NCBI GenBank assembly: GCA_026770585.1
Contig: MU646442.1
Span: 211,379 to 222,897 of the forward strand
Length of the DNA: 11,519 nt
Direction of reading: 5' to 3'
From: Baffinella frigidus
Taxonomy: Eukaryota > Cryptophyceae > Cryptomonadales > Baffinellaceae
The notes beneath the pieces were generated by a model. The model worked only from the letters and a program-made list of their open reading frames with translations, was not told the origin of the DNA and did not search any database. The position numbers were made by a program, and so were the translations under genes. Positions 1 through 5,660 of this stretch are shown in pieces. The stretch's first letter is position 1; every line of letters starts with the position of its first letter.

Positions 1-330
1 CCCCCGAAATTTTGAAAGCTACAATTCCCGCGTGCCTAAGTGAATCTACTTTTGAAACCTCATAACCTTGCGTCCTTAGGTGCCATTAGAGCCTAGACAC
101 CCGCAGAAAGGCAAGCCCACCTCGGGAAGTTGGAGCCACTGCTCCTGGTGTCCGTTGGGACTCCCGGGTGCGGGGAACCCCGCACACAACATCGGAATCC
201 AGAGGAAGGCTAGCCCACGTGCTCGTGCTCTTCCCCCCCGAGGAGGTACTCCTCGAAGGTCACCTGCAAGAGGGGGTTGCAGGGGTGAGATGGGTGACTC
301 GCGAGTGGGGACACGCACCGCCCCCAAGGC
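1..330. other. GC-rich stretch with no supported gene
   Basis: Both strands are open for about 100 codons (76-387 on minus, 80-379 on plus). The two reading frames overlap almost completely and are Pro/Arg/Gly-rich, as expected from GC-rich DNA with few stops. I recognise no domain in either. The minus frame begins inside a 41-bp repeat shared with 10177-10217, so even its start codon belongs to repeat DNA. I see no RNA gene or promoter signal. Confidence 0.5.
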
Positions 331-352
331 GGCCCTAGGCGCCTTGAGGCCC

Positions 353-393
353 GTTAGGTTCTTCGAGCTCCCAAGATAGGCGGACACCGGAAC
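353..393 (-). repeat. 41-bp inverted copy of 10177-10217
   Basis: This segment matches the reverse complement of 10177-10217 at about 35 of 41 positions, including an unbroken stretch TAGGCGGACACCGGAAC. The distant copy lies between fragments of EF-hand exon A, so this end of the window carries debris of the same repeat unit in the opposite orientation. Both copies give a short peptide starting MSAY. I take that as shared repeat sequence, not as a gene. Confidence 0.65.
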
Positions 394-461
394 TTGTTCT
401 GTAAAAAGGCCATGCTTCCTTTCGGATCACATCAAGCCCCCATGCAGAGCCTAGGGATAAC

Positions 462-472
462 CCTACGGTAGG
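462..472. repeat. Solo CCTACGGTAGG palindrome
   Basis: A perfect copy of the 11-bp palindrome that sits in most hairpin elements of this window. It is followed by GGACCACGG, which also follows the right end of the 11163-11326 element. The duplicated unit may therefore extend beyond the inverted repeats of that family. Confidence 0.6.
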
Positions 473-498
473 ACCACGGGGCAGTGCGTGACCTTAAC

Positions 499-680
499 TT
501 CATAGGCTAACGGACTGAAAATGGGGTAGTTAGGCCTACGGTGTTGCCTACCGTAGGCCGTAGGGCTCCTATGACCAAAAAGTCCTAGGATTTTGGCCTA
601 CAGTAGGAGGTCCTACAGTAGGAGGTGCTTGGCAATCCCGTAGGCCTAACTACCCCATTTTTGGTCCATTACCCCATGAA
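499..680. mobile_element. Inverted-repeat element, family 1, copy a
   Basis: The ends are inverted repeats of about 34 bp, extending more loosely to about 45. The left arm is 508-541 and the right arm about 638-671, with roughly 31 of 34 positions matching. The core TGAAAATGGGGTAGTTAGGC recurs almost unchanged at 11163-11326. The interior holds three CCTACNGTAGG palindromes (547-557, 597-607, 612-622) and a CCTAGG, so nearly the whole element could fold into one imperfect hairpin. It has no coding capacity. This is the build of a non-autonomous DNA transposon (MITE). No clear target-site duplication is visible. Confidence 0.75.
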
Positions 681-827
681 ACTGAAGATAGACACCGTTG
701 TTCGCACCGGCTCGGCCAAAATGTGTGCACACCCGCGGCTCTGTCTGAGCAGGGGCGGCGAGAGAGGTCATGCGCACTCTCATCTCTGGGGGGCTACAGG
801 GGATACTCCAAGATGAGGACCCGCGAA

Positions 828-950
828 GTACAGGGGTACCTTGCTCATCAGAAAACGCCGCCCCCTAGGACCCTACGGTAGGCCTGTGCCTAGGGCCCTT
901 GGTGGTCCTAGAGGGTGGGCGTTTTCTCATGAGCGAGGTACCCCTGTGCG
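828..950. mobile_element. Inverted-repeat element, family 2, copy a
   Basis: The arms at 830-871 and 905-947 are inverted copies of about 42 bp, roughly 37 matching. They begin ACAGGGGTACCTTGCTCAT on the left. The centre contains CCTAGGACCCTACGGTAGG, the shared core of this window's hairpins. The terminal motif ACAGGGGTACCTCGCTCA recurs in the 4706-4889 palindrome, and truncated versions (GAGGGGTACCTCGCGCAT) occur near 5108 and 5321. It has no coding capacity and is MITE-like. Confidence 0.75.
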
Positions 951-988
951 TTCAACGACGCAAACGCTCGAAACAGGATGCTTCGGAC

Positions 989-1014
989 CGCAGGGGGGGG
1001 GGCGGGGGGGGGGA
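989..1014 (+). other. G-tract with quadruplex potential
   Basis: Two runs of at least eight G separated by a single C, followed by GAGGAG. On the plus strand this could form a G-quadruplex, as could the TTTAGGG blocks nearby. It could also be a sequencing or assembly weak point. Confidence 0.5.
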
Positions 1015-1087
1015 GGAGCACGGTTCGGAGGGGGCCAGGGCGGGCCGGGCCCGCCTCGGGACCAGGACGGGCCTTGGTTTACCAAAA

Positions 1088-1226
1088 CCACGAACCCTAA
1101 ACCCTAAACCAGGGGGCTAGGACGGCCCCGCCCGAAAGAGCATGCTGAGGAGGGCGGTTTAGGGTGTGGGGCTTGGGGTTTGGGGTTTAGGTTTAGGGTT
1201 TAGGGTTTAGGGTTTAGGGTTTAGGA
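1088..1226. repeat. Interstitial telomeric repeats, both orientations
   Basis: At 1090-1110 the repeat runs as CCCTAAA on the plus strand. From about 1152 to 1225 it runs as GGGTTTA with variants GGGGTTT and GGGGCTT, including four to five consecutive perfect TTTAGGG units at 1190-1223. The change of orientation and the interruptions mark it as interstitial, not a chromosome end. Confidence 0.9.
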
Positions 1227-1232
1227 GTCGAC

Positions 1233-1276
1233 CTCCCCGTTCTTGTCTGAGTCCATCATCAGCATCATGTCCGCCC
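1233..1276 (-). CDS. Isolated EF-hand exon (third EF-hand)
   Basis: Read on the minus strand, this 44-nt segment gives ADMMLMMDSDKNGE. The last seven residues are the first seven of a canonical EF-hand calcium loop (Asp1, Asp3, Asn5, Gly6), preceded by a hydrophobic helix end. It lies directly after AACCCAG, a plausible acceptor with C/A-rich sequence before it, and directly before GTCGACTCC, which runs into CCCTAAA repeats. The implied phases are 1 on entry and 0 on exit, so the rest of the loop would come from another exon. It is flanked on both sides by telomeric arrays, like the EF-hand exons at 8.4-11.5 kb. No adjoining exon is visible, so it may be a stranded fragment or a distal exon of the same gene. 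The EF-hand match is strong; its expression is unknown. Confidence 0.6.
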
Positions 1277-1277
1277 C

Positions 1278-1352
1278 TGGGTTTGGGTTCAGGGGTTTAG
1301 TGCTTAGGGTCTAGGGTTTCGGGTTTCGGATTTAGTGCTTGGGGTTTAGGGG
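1278..1352 (+). repeat. Degenerate telomeric heptamers
   Basis: GGGTTTG, GGGTTCA, GGGTCTA, GGGTTTC and GGTTTAG units run from the edge of the EF-hand exon to the first copy of the 44-bp box. On the minus strand this block forms the sequence just upstream of the exon's AG. Confidence 0.8.
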
Positions 1353-1544
1353 ACCGGGTAGTTGCACGACCGAATCCCCGTTTGAATTTTCGGTCGAAAT
1401 TTCCAAGTTGTCTGGTGGAGTTCGAGGGGTGGGTTCGGATGGTTACACCACTGACAACGGAGGTGCTAGCTCTGGAGCTGGGCGCGGAGGCTCTGGAGCT
1501 CTGGAGGAACGTGGGTTGGAATCCCTCTGGGGGGCGGGGCCGCA

Positions 1545-1658
1545 CCCCGGTGGCTGCCAAGTGGCTGGGGCGAAGATGGCGGCCGTGTTGGCAATGTAGT
1601 GATAAAGGTCTCTCTCTAGGACTCTCTAGGTGAGAGAACGCGCTAGCTTCGGCATTAA
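1545..1658. repeat. 114-bp direct repeat, copy 1 (identical at 4137-4250)
   Basis: This segment, from CCCCGGTGGCTGCCAAGTGG to GCTTCGGCATTAA, appears identical to 4137-4250. The boundaries are sharp: the sequences differ immediately outside. It contains CTCTCTAGGACTCTCTAGG, a short internal tandem repeat, but no terminal inverted repeat. A partial inverted relative of its left part lies at 2899-2965. Identity over 114 bp amid heavily diverged repeats implies a recent copying event. Confidence 0.85.
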
Positions 1659-1708
1659 AACGCAACGATAGTTGCATGGCCGAGTCCCCGTTAGCGCGGC
1701 TGTGCATA

Positions 1709-1747
1709 ATGTAATATAATATAATATAATATAATATATATATATAA
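1709..1747. repeat. AATAT/AT microsatellite
   Basis: Five-base AATAT units grade into an AT run. It sits between the second and third copies of the 44-bp satellite box. Confidence 0.9.
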
Positions 1748-1822
1748 AACCGGAGGTTCTGGTTGCACGACGGGGTCGCCGTTAGCGCGGCCATATGGAC
1801 ATAATAAATATACATTATATAT

Positions 1823-1858
1823 CATGATTGTGATTATGATCGTGATTATGATGATGTT

Positions 1859-1889
<31 letters not shown>

Positions 1890-1908
1890 TAATATATTAA
1901 TATATACA
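1823..1908. repeat. GATTATGATGATG and AT microsatellites
   Basis: A degenerate GATTATG tract (1823-1857) passes into a long TA run with ATTAATAT interruptions up to 1908. It is the spacer between the third and fourth satellite boxes. Confidence 0.9.
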
Positions 1909-1984
1909 GTTTAGGGTTTAGAGTTTAGCACTGGATAGTTGCAACTGGATAGTTGCAAGACGGAATCTCCGTTGGTGCGGCCGT

Positions 1985-2062
1985 ACCTACCTATCTATCT
2001 ATCTATCTATCTATCTATCCATCTATCTATCTATCTATCTATCAATCTATCTATCTATCTGT
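1985..2062 (+). repeat. CTAT tetranucleotide microsatellite
   Basis: About 18 CTAT units with two single-base interruptions (CCAT near 2020, CAAT near 2042). It is the spacer between the fourth and fifth satellite boxes, so each box is followed by a different microsatellite. Confidence 0.95.
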
Positions 2063-2131
2063 ATAGTTTAGGGTTTAGGATTTAGGGCACCCAATAGTTG
2101 CACGACGGAATTGCCGTTGGCGCGGCCGTAT

Positions 2132-2257
2132 ATAACATAATTTAACATAATAATATAATATATAGACATATATATATATATATATATATACATACATGTG
2201 TATATTTGTATATATAGTTTAGGGTTTAGGGTTTAGGGTTTAGGGTTTAGGGTTTAG
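2132..2257. repeat. TA microsatellite followed by five TTTAGGG units
   Basis: TA-rich sequence with about 12 TA units near 2170-2192 leads into five consecutive TTTAGGG heptamers at about 2217-2256. These abut the sixth 44-bp box. Confidence 0.9.
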
Positions 2258-2301
2258 GGCACCGGATAGTTGCACGACGGAGTCCCCATTGGCGCGACCG
2301 A

Positions 2302-2377
2302 GGCTGCGCTCCCGATCCCGGTACGCCCCCGCCGCCTGCCGCGCATCGTAGGTCTTTCAGGGCTTGATTTCGCCCAA
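2302..2377. repeat. Dispersed 70-bp repeat, copy 1
   Basis: The segment runs GAGGCTGCGCTCCCGATCCC, then GCCGCCTGCCGCGCATCGTA, then TTTCAGGGCTTGATTTCGCC. Related copies are at 2521-2580, 2843-2912 and, split, at 3046-3080 plus 3322-3352. On the minus strand the frame GRNQALKDL recurs, with mostly synonymous differences in its last part (CTG/CTA, AAA/AAG, CTA/CTC), so it could descend from an exon. Copies 1 and 2 are almost identical over 45 bp. Confidence 0.75.
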
Positions 2378-2510
2378 CCACACAGCGGACTTCGAAGGGG
2401 TTTTGAATAACCCCTAAGCGATAAGACCTAGGACCCTACGGTAGGCAACCCGTAGGGGCATAGAGGGGTTCCTACGGATAAGGTATAGGGGGGTTCCTAC
2501 GGATAAGGCG
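2378..2510 (-). mobile_element. Inverted-repeat element, family 7, truncated copy c
   Basis: This is the reverse-complement relative of 7989-8149. It begins CCACACAGCGGACTTCGAAG and contains CCTAGGACCCTACGGTAGGC, then GGGGCATAGAGGGGTTCCTA. The far end is lost and replaced by a local duplication of GGGGTTCCTACGGATAAGG (2465-2483 and 2490-2508). It begins exactly where the preceding dispersed repeat would read CGCCCAACCCAC, so it appears to have inserted into that repeat. Confidence 0.65.
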
Positions 2511-2520
2511 AAAAGGCCCG

Positions 2521-2580
2521 CCGAGGACGCCGCCGCCTGCCGCGCATCGTAGGTCTTTCAGGGCTTGATTTCGCCCAGCC
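2521..2580. repeat. Dispersed 70-bp repeat, copy 2
   Basis: Nearly identical to 2331-2378, preceded by GCCGAGGAC. It continues into CCCACTCGGAACACC, whereas copy 1 is interrupted by a hairpin element at the matching point, so this copy shows the uninterrupted state. Confidence 0.75.
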
Positions 2581-2842
2581 CACTCGGAACACCACGGGGA
2601 ACATGCTCAACTTAATTATTGGATTGTTTCCAAGGAAACACGCCACACGTCAGCGATTTTGGTCACGCTGTGTCCAAATATCCAGGCAAGACGTGCTGCG
2701 GCCGAGGTTGCAACCCGTAGGGGCATAGGGGGGTTCCTACGGATAAGGTAGCGGAAACTCGGGCCCTGAGGCGCAGCCGAGGTTGCGCCCCCGATCCCGG
2801 TACGCGCTTGTGTAGTAATTATGTGATTTGTGTAGTAATTTT
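2581..2842. other. Mostly unassigned sequence with fragments
   Basis: No gene is visible. A fragment of hairpin family 7 lies at about 2707-2768 (AACCCGTAGGGGCATAGGGG and GTAGCGGAAACTCGGGC). A partial copy of the dispersed repeat's left end is at 2772-2803 (GAGGTTGCGCCCCCGATCCC). Three short TGTAGTAATT units lie at 2812-2850. The stretch 2581-2700 is unique within this window. Confidence 0.5.
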
Positions 2843-2965
2843 GTAGTAATTGCCTGCCGAGGACGTCCCCGCCTGCCGCGAATCATAGGTCCTTTAGGTT
2901 TTGATTTCGCCCAACCCACTTGGCAGCCACCGGGGGCTTCACGGATGCAGTCCATCTAAACGATT
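2843..2965. repeat. Dispersed repeat copy 3 fused to an inverted relative of 4100-4165
   Basis: The first part (2852-2912) is a diverged copy of the 70-bp repeat. The second part (2899-2965), with CACTTGGCAGCCACCGGGG and TCCATCTAAACGATT, is the inverted counterpart of 4100-4165. The overlap at TTTCGCCCAACCCACTTGGC suggests the two repeat families are joined in this orientation. The minus frame here is open for 72 codons but consists entirely of repeat pieces. Confidence 0.65.
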
Positions 2966-2967
2966 TG

Positions 2968-3014
2968 TGATGGGCCCGCATCAGGACTGACGGGCCCGCC
3001 GCAGGACCGTGGGG
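2968..3014. repeat. 20-bp minisatellite, short array
   Basis: Two and a half units of GGGCCCGCCTCAGGACTGAC, ending in CAGGACCGTGGGG. The long array at 3421-3578 ends with the same sequence, so the two loci share a flank and differ in copy number. Confidence 0.8.
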
Positions 3015-3045
3015 GGCGCTCGGGAGCTCCTGATCCCGGTACGCG

Positions 3046-3352
3046 CGCCTACCGAGGAGGCTCCCGCCTGCCGCGAACGTAAGGCCAATTTCATCCGGTC
3101 AGGTATTTGATTTCAATGGTTCGGAGTCCCCCGAATGCACGAAATTTACTACACGTTTGTCACGTCCAGCCCTTACTATTACTAGTATGATCAAGCGTGT
3201 AGTAAGTTTCGTGCATTCGGGGGACTCCAAACCATTTAAATCAAATACCTGACCGGATGAAATCCAAGCGTCAGAAAGCAACACTATCCGTAAGCAAAGC
3301 GTATCAGCTTTGGTACAGCAGATCCTTGAGGTCCTTCAGGGTTCGATTTCGC
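3046..3352. repeat. Dispersed 70-bp repeat, copy 4, split by an insertion
   Basis: The left part is 3046-3080 (CTCCCGCCTGCCGCGAACGT) and the right part 3322-3352 (GAGGTCCTTCAGGGTTCGAT). The intact copies run straight from one to the other. The intervening 240 bp contains the family 3 inverted-repeat element and a further 60 bp of unassigned sequence, so this copy was interrupted by transposition. Confidence 0.6.
3088..3263. mobile_element. Inverted-repeat element, family 3 (68-bp arms)
   Basis: The arms at 3088-3155 and 3196-3263 are inverted copies with 65 of 68 bases matching, the best preserved inverted repeat in the window. The 40-bp centre (3156-3195) is unrelated to other elements and lacks the CCTACSGTAGG palindrome. 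The trinucleotide CCA lies immediately outside both ends (3085-3087 and 3264-3266) and could be a 3-bp target-site duplication. There is no coding capacity. High arm identity suggests a young MITE, or ongoing arm-to-arm correction. Confidence 0.85.
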
Positions 3353-3420
3353 CCAACATGGGCGAACACCTCACCCTTCCCTGGAAAGGATCTAAAGAGA
3401 AAACATTGTTGACTGCGCCC

Positions 3421-3578
3421 GCCTCATGACATCGACGGACCCGCCTTAGGACTGATGGGCCCGCCTCAGGACTAACGGGCCCGCCGCAGGACTGACGGGC
3501 CCACCTCAGGACAGACGGGCCCGCCTTAGGACTGACAGACCCGCCTCAGGACTAACGGACCCGCCTCAGGACCGTGGG
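3421..3578. repeat. 20-bp minisatellite, long array
   Basis: About seven and a half units of GGACTGACGGGCCCGCCTCA with scattered substitutions (TTAGG for TCAGG, TAACGG for TGACGG). Because 20 is not a multiple of three, the array does not keep one reading frame from unit to unit. Confidence 0.9.
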
Positions 3579-3599
3579 GCGCGCCGCGTCGAAGGGATA

Positions 3600-3830
3600 G
3601 TCCGTTCGGGCTGCAGGTTTTGTGGTTGGGGGGTTTCTGTGCGTTCTCAGTAAAGTGACTTTCTCGCGTGAAAGTCACTTCGCGTTTGATGACGTGGACC
3701 CCATAGTGGGCTTCGAAGAAAACTTCGACCGAAAATGCGGTCGAAAGATCGGAGAACCACGTGTCGTTGTACCGAGCAGTTCTCAATGCGTACCTCGAAA
3801 ATAAATAGACCGATCTGCGAAGCCCGCCGT
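3600..3830. other. Unique stretch with two perfect hairpins
   Basis: No gene is recognised. The first hairpin has 10-bp arms at 3653-3662 and 3671-3680 (AAGTGACTTT) around CTCGCGTG. The second has 8-bp arms at 3724-3731 and 3738-3745 (TTCGACCG) around AAAATG. Overlapping open frames of 60-107 codons on both strands share no recognisable motif. Confidence 0.5.
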
Positions 3831-3846
3831 GTTCGGGTTTCGGGTT

Positions 3847-3952
3847 CATCCTTCAAGTGCCGATAGGGTGAAAATTCACCCTAACTCGCCTTAGGCAGGT
3901 CCTAGGGCCCTACGGTAGGGCGTATGCGCCTACTCGCCACCTGAAGGATAAG
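3847..3952 (+). mobile_element. Inverted-repeat element, family 4, copy a
   Basis: The ends ATCCTTCAAGTGCCGATAGG and, inverted, ATCCTTCAGGTGGCGAGTAGG match at about 18 of 21 positions. The interior has a palindrome AGGGTGAAAATTCACCCT (3868-3885) and the core TCCTAGGGCCCTACGGTAGG. A 90-bp relative in reverse orientation lies at 5938-6035. On the minus strand it directly follows the donor-like GTGTTGAGCCTCGCC motif at 3953-3966. Confidence 0.7.
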
Positions 3953-3985
3953 GCGAGGCTCAACACCTGGCGCGGCGAGTCCTGC
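3950..3985 (-). repeat. Exon-end/donor-like motif
   Basis: On the minus strand this reads GACTCGCCGCGCCAG followed by GTGTTGAGCCTCGCC. The part before GT matches the 3' end of EF-hand exon C (GACTCTCTGCACTCGCAGCGCCAG, quoted in part as TCGCAGCGCCAG), and the part after GT recurs as an intron-start-like sequence at several places. Related copies are near 4054, 4266-4285 with 4491-4510, 4601-4635, 6261-6293, 6727-6755, 8150-8180, 8206 and 8405-8430. Confidence 0.55.
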
Positions 3986-4013
3986 GAGGGCGCGCCGACG
4001 CACCACACTCGTT

Positions 4014-4127
4014 GTACCACAATCGTTTAGATGGACCGTTTCCCTAAGTGGCAAGGCGAGGCTCGAGACCGGCTGGGATCCACAGCGATAGACACGATGC
4101 GTACCACAATCGTTTAGATGGACCGTT
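4014..4127. repeat. 27-bp direct repeat
   Basis: GTACCACAATCGTTTAGATG GACCGTT occurs at 4014-4040 and again at 4101-4127 without a mismatch. The 60 bp between includes another partial donor-like motif (GGCGAGGCTCGAGACC near 4055). The second copy leads directly into the 114-bp repeat at 4137. An inverted relative of the junction is at 2899-2965. Confidence 0.8.
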
Positions 4128-4136
4128 CCCCGACGT

Positions 4137-4250
4137 CCCCGGTGGCTGCCAAGTGGCTGGGGCGAAGATGGCGGCCGTGTTGGCAATGTAGTGATAAAGG
4201 TCTCTCTCTAGGACTCTCTAGGTGAGAGAACGCGCTAGCTTCGGCATTAA
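4137..4250. repeat. 114-bp direct repeat, copy 2 (identical at 1545-1658)
   Basis: Apparently identical to 1545-1658. Here it is preceded by the 27-bp repeat and followed by CCTTCCAACAGGG, unlike copy 1. It has no terminal inverted repeats, so the copying mechanism is not obvious. Confidence 0.85.
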
Positions 4251-4286
4251 CCTTCCAACAGGGTGGCACGGCGAGGCTCGACACCT

Positions 4287-4491
4287 CCACCAGCAACCCG
4301 CTGCAGCTTATATCCGGATCGGGTACTGTAGTAATTTTCAGCTAAACCGAAGAAATCTCTTCGGTATCTCCCGTCAGCAATTCGAGGTCCCTAGGGTTTC
4401 CTACTGTAGGGTCATAGGAAAGATTGTTTTCCCAATAAAATACCCGAATCCTTGCGAGTACCCGGTATAAGCTGCTACGGGTTGCTGGTGG
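4287..4491 (+). mobile_element. Inverted-repeat element, family 5, copy a, inserted in a donor motif
   Basis: The ends CCACCAGCAACCCG and TGCAGCTTATA are repeated inverted at the right (TATAAGCTGCTACGGGTTGC then TGGTGG). The interior has a hairpin at 4346-4365 (CCGAAGA / TCTTCGG arms) and the palindrome CCTACTGTAGG at 4400-4410. It interrupts the motif GGCTCGACACCTGGCGCTGC: the left flank is GGCTCGACACCT and the right flank CTGGCGTTGCG. On the minus strand this places the element at a CAG/GT junction with an apparent 2-bp AG duplication. An uninterrupted copy lies 120 bp away at 4601. There is no coding capacity. Confidence 0.8.
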
Positions 4492-4524
4492 CTGGCGTTG
4501 CGATTCCTGACAGCGCCCTCTCGG

Positions 4525-4600
4525 TTTCAGGTTTCGGGTTTCGGGTTTCGGATTTCGGGTTTCAGGTTTCGGGTTTCGGGTTTCGGGGTTTGGGGTTATA
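4525..4600 (+). repeat. TTTCGGG-variant telomeric block
   Basis: About nine heptamers, mostly GGTTTCG with GGTTTCA and GGATTTC variants, ending in GGGGTTTGGGGTTATAAGGC. On the minus strand it starts about 15 nt after the GT that closes the candidate exon at 4617-4676. Confidence 0.9.
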
Positions 4601-4616
4601 AGGCGAGGATCGACAC

Positions 4617-4676
4617 CTGGCGCTGCGAGTCCTGCCCGGGCGCGCTGTTGCAGGCGTCCGTGTCCGCATCGCCACA
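4617..4676 (-). CDS. Possible 20-codon exon ending at a donor-like motif
   Basis: Minus strand, phase 0 on both sides, giving CGDADTDACNSAPGQDSQRQ. It is preceded by CCCCTAACCCATGTGCAG, which has a pyrimidine-rich stretch, a CTAAC branch-point-like motif and an AG. It is followed by GTGTCGATCCTCGCC and then telomeric repeats. The final residues DSQRQ resemble the end of EF-hand exon C (DSLHSQRQ), and DADTD recalls an EF-hand loop start, but the loop is not canonical. It could be a decayed copy or a chance frame in repeat DNA. Confidence 0.25.
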
Positions 4677-4705
4677 CTGCACATGGGTTAGGGGTGAGGG
4701 TTTGG

Positions 4706-4889
4706 GGTTACGGGACGCACGTGTCCGACGCAGCCTCGCCTGTACAGGGGGGCCTCGCGCATCAGCATCGCGACACTGTGCCCCGAGGTACCCCTCGCCT
4801 GTACAGGGGTACCTCGCTCACAAGGTCTACGTGCGAGGCCCCCCTGTACAGAGTGGCGAGGCTGCGTCGGACACGTGCGTCCCCTAACC
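4706..4889. mobile_element. 184-bp nested palindrome, family 2 related
   Basis: The outer arms at about 4706-4758 and 4835-4889 are inverted copies containing GACGCACGTGTCCGACGCAG and CCTCGCC; the right arm has a 4-bp insertion. Inside, 4785-4795 and 4805-4815 form a perfect 11-bp inverted repeat (GAGGTACCCCT / AGGGGTACCTC). The inner motif TGTACAGGGGTACCTCGCTC matches the terminus of the 828-950 element, so this looks like two or more family 2 ends inserted into one another. Opposite-strand frames spanning it mirror each other, as a palindrome dictates, and are not genes. Confidence 0.75.
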
Positions 4890-5400
4890 GTGGATGGAAC
4901 CGTCTGTTTTCGGTGTCCGAAGCAGCGTCGCCATCCGAAGCAGCGTTGCCACACTGCTTCGCGACACTGTACACGGGGCAAACACCCGCATCAGGTCCGT
5001 GCAACCTGAAAAAACAAGGGCGCTCCGACGCCATGTAGAATCAAAACAGCCGGGACGTAGCGGTGCGAAACAGCATCGCCACACGGTTGCATCCGCGCCC
5101 TCCAGCGAGGGGTACCTCGCGCATAAGGTCCGTGCAATCTGAAAACAAGGGCATGCCGACGCATGTGTCCGACGCACACTGAAGAAGCCAGAGAAGAAGT
5201 CAGCGACTTTTGACACCAGTGATGCCTTTTGAGCGCGTCCCGAAATGTACGGCAACACTACACCGCAGCACCGTCACACGGTATCAGGCACACTCTCCAG
5301 TGAGGACCCACGCCCTGCAGTGAGGGGTACCTCGCGCATAAGCTCCGTGTACGGTATTGCCCCCCGTAAGTTGTATGGGTGGTCTATTTCCGGGTTATTC
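4890..5400. repeat. Cluster of short direct repeats and solo element ends
   Basis: AGGTCCGTGCAACCTGAAAA with AACAAGGGCGCTCCGACGC at 4993-5031 returns at 5125-5163. The element end GAGGGGTACCTCGCGCATAA occurs at 5107-5126 and 5323-5342. CGAAGCAGCG and related CAGCATCGCCACACGG units recur at 4918, 4937, 5070 and 5265. These belong to the same sequence family as 780-840 (CTCCA, GAGGACCC, then GGGGTACC). No gene is supported, although frames are open on both strands. Confidence 0.6.
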
Positions 5401-5416
5401 GAGAAATCCCTTTCAA

Positions 5417-5600
5417 CACGAGAATGCTGGAGAGGCCGATTTGAAACCGTTTGCGTTTTCACGTGGGCATTTGTGTGGTAAATTTCGTGGGGTTGGTCAC
5501 GTAACTGTGCAAAATTAGCACAGTCACGAGGTTGGTAACGTTATCCTGCTACAAATATTTACTGCCCCACATGTAAAAAGAACCCTCCAGCATTCTCGAG
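5417..5600 (+). mobile_element. Inverted-repeat element, family 6, copy a
   Basis: The terminal repeats are CACGAGAATGCTGGAG (5417-5432) and its inverted partner CTCCAGCATTCTCGAG (5585-5600). The interior matches the reverse complement of 6949-7133 over most of its length, for example GTGGGCATTTGTGTGGTAA and TACAAATATTTAC. It contains a hairpin ACTGTGC / GCACAGT (5504-5510, 5518-5524) with a 7-nt loop. It lacks the CCTACSGTAGG palindrome and has no coding capacity. Confidence 0.8.
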
Positions 5601-5660
5601 GGTTTTTAGTCAGCTGTGTGGAGGTGGTGAGTCGCTGACGAGCCAAGAACAAGGGGTTTT

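Larger units (their letters stand above)
1349..2301 (-). repeat. Higher-order satellite: telomeric heptamer, 44-bp box, microsatellite
   Basis: A box with consensus GATAGTTGCACGACGG followed by AATCCCCGTTGGCGCGGCCGTA recurs six times, at about 1349, 1665, 1755, 1930, 2088 and 2258. The last four copies are spaced about 160-175 bp apart. Most are preceded by TTTAGGG-type units (GGTTTAGGGCACCGG) and followed by an AT-rich or ATCT microsatellite, so the unit is composite. The fourth copy has an internal partial duplication (CTGGATAGTTGCAA twice). Read on the minus strand every box is open as RANGDSVVQL or a near variant. Several differences are synonymous (AAC/AAT, GGG/GGC/GGA, GAC/GAT), which hints at an exon origin but does not prove it. 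Confidence 0.8.

Noticed and set aside
1088-1226. A true chromosome end
   Set aside because: Telomeric blocks are short, degenerate, in both orientations and present throughout the window, with unique sequence on both sides. They are interstitial.
1297-1815. 172-codon minus-strand open frame
   Set aside because: It consists of two copies of the 44-bp satellite box, the 114-bp repeat, an AATAT microsatellite (read as YIYILYYIILYYI) and telomeric heptamers (read as NPKPETLDPK). No domain; open by composition.
1349-2301. CRISPR-like array of the 44-bp box
   Set aside because: Spacers are microsatellites and telomeric heptamers of unequal length, and the boxes are too diverged.
3421-3578. CRISPR array
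   Set aside because: The 20-bp units are directly adjacent with no unique spacers, and the genome is eukaryotic in character.
4498-4887. 129-codon plus-strand open frame and the overlapping minus frames
   Set aside because: Built from TTTCGGG repeats (GFGFRISGFRFRVSG) and the 184-bp palindrome, whose two strands necessarily give mirror frames.
5585-5610. Rho-independent terminator (GAACCCTCCAGCATTCTCGA then GGGTTTTT)
   Set aside because: The hairpin is the end of a family 6 element and no prokaryotic gene precedes it. The T-run is coincidental.
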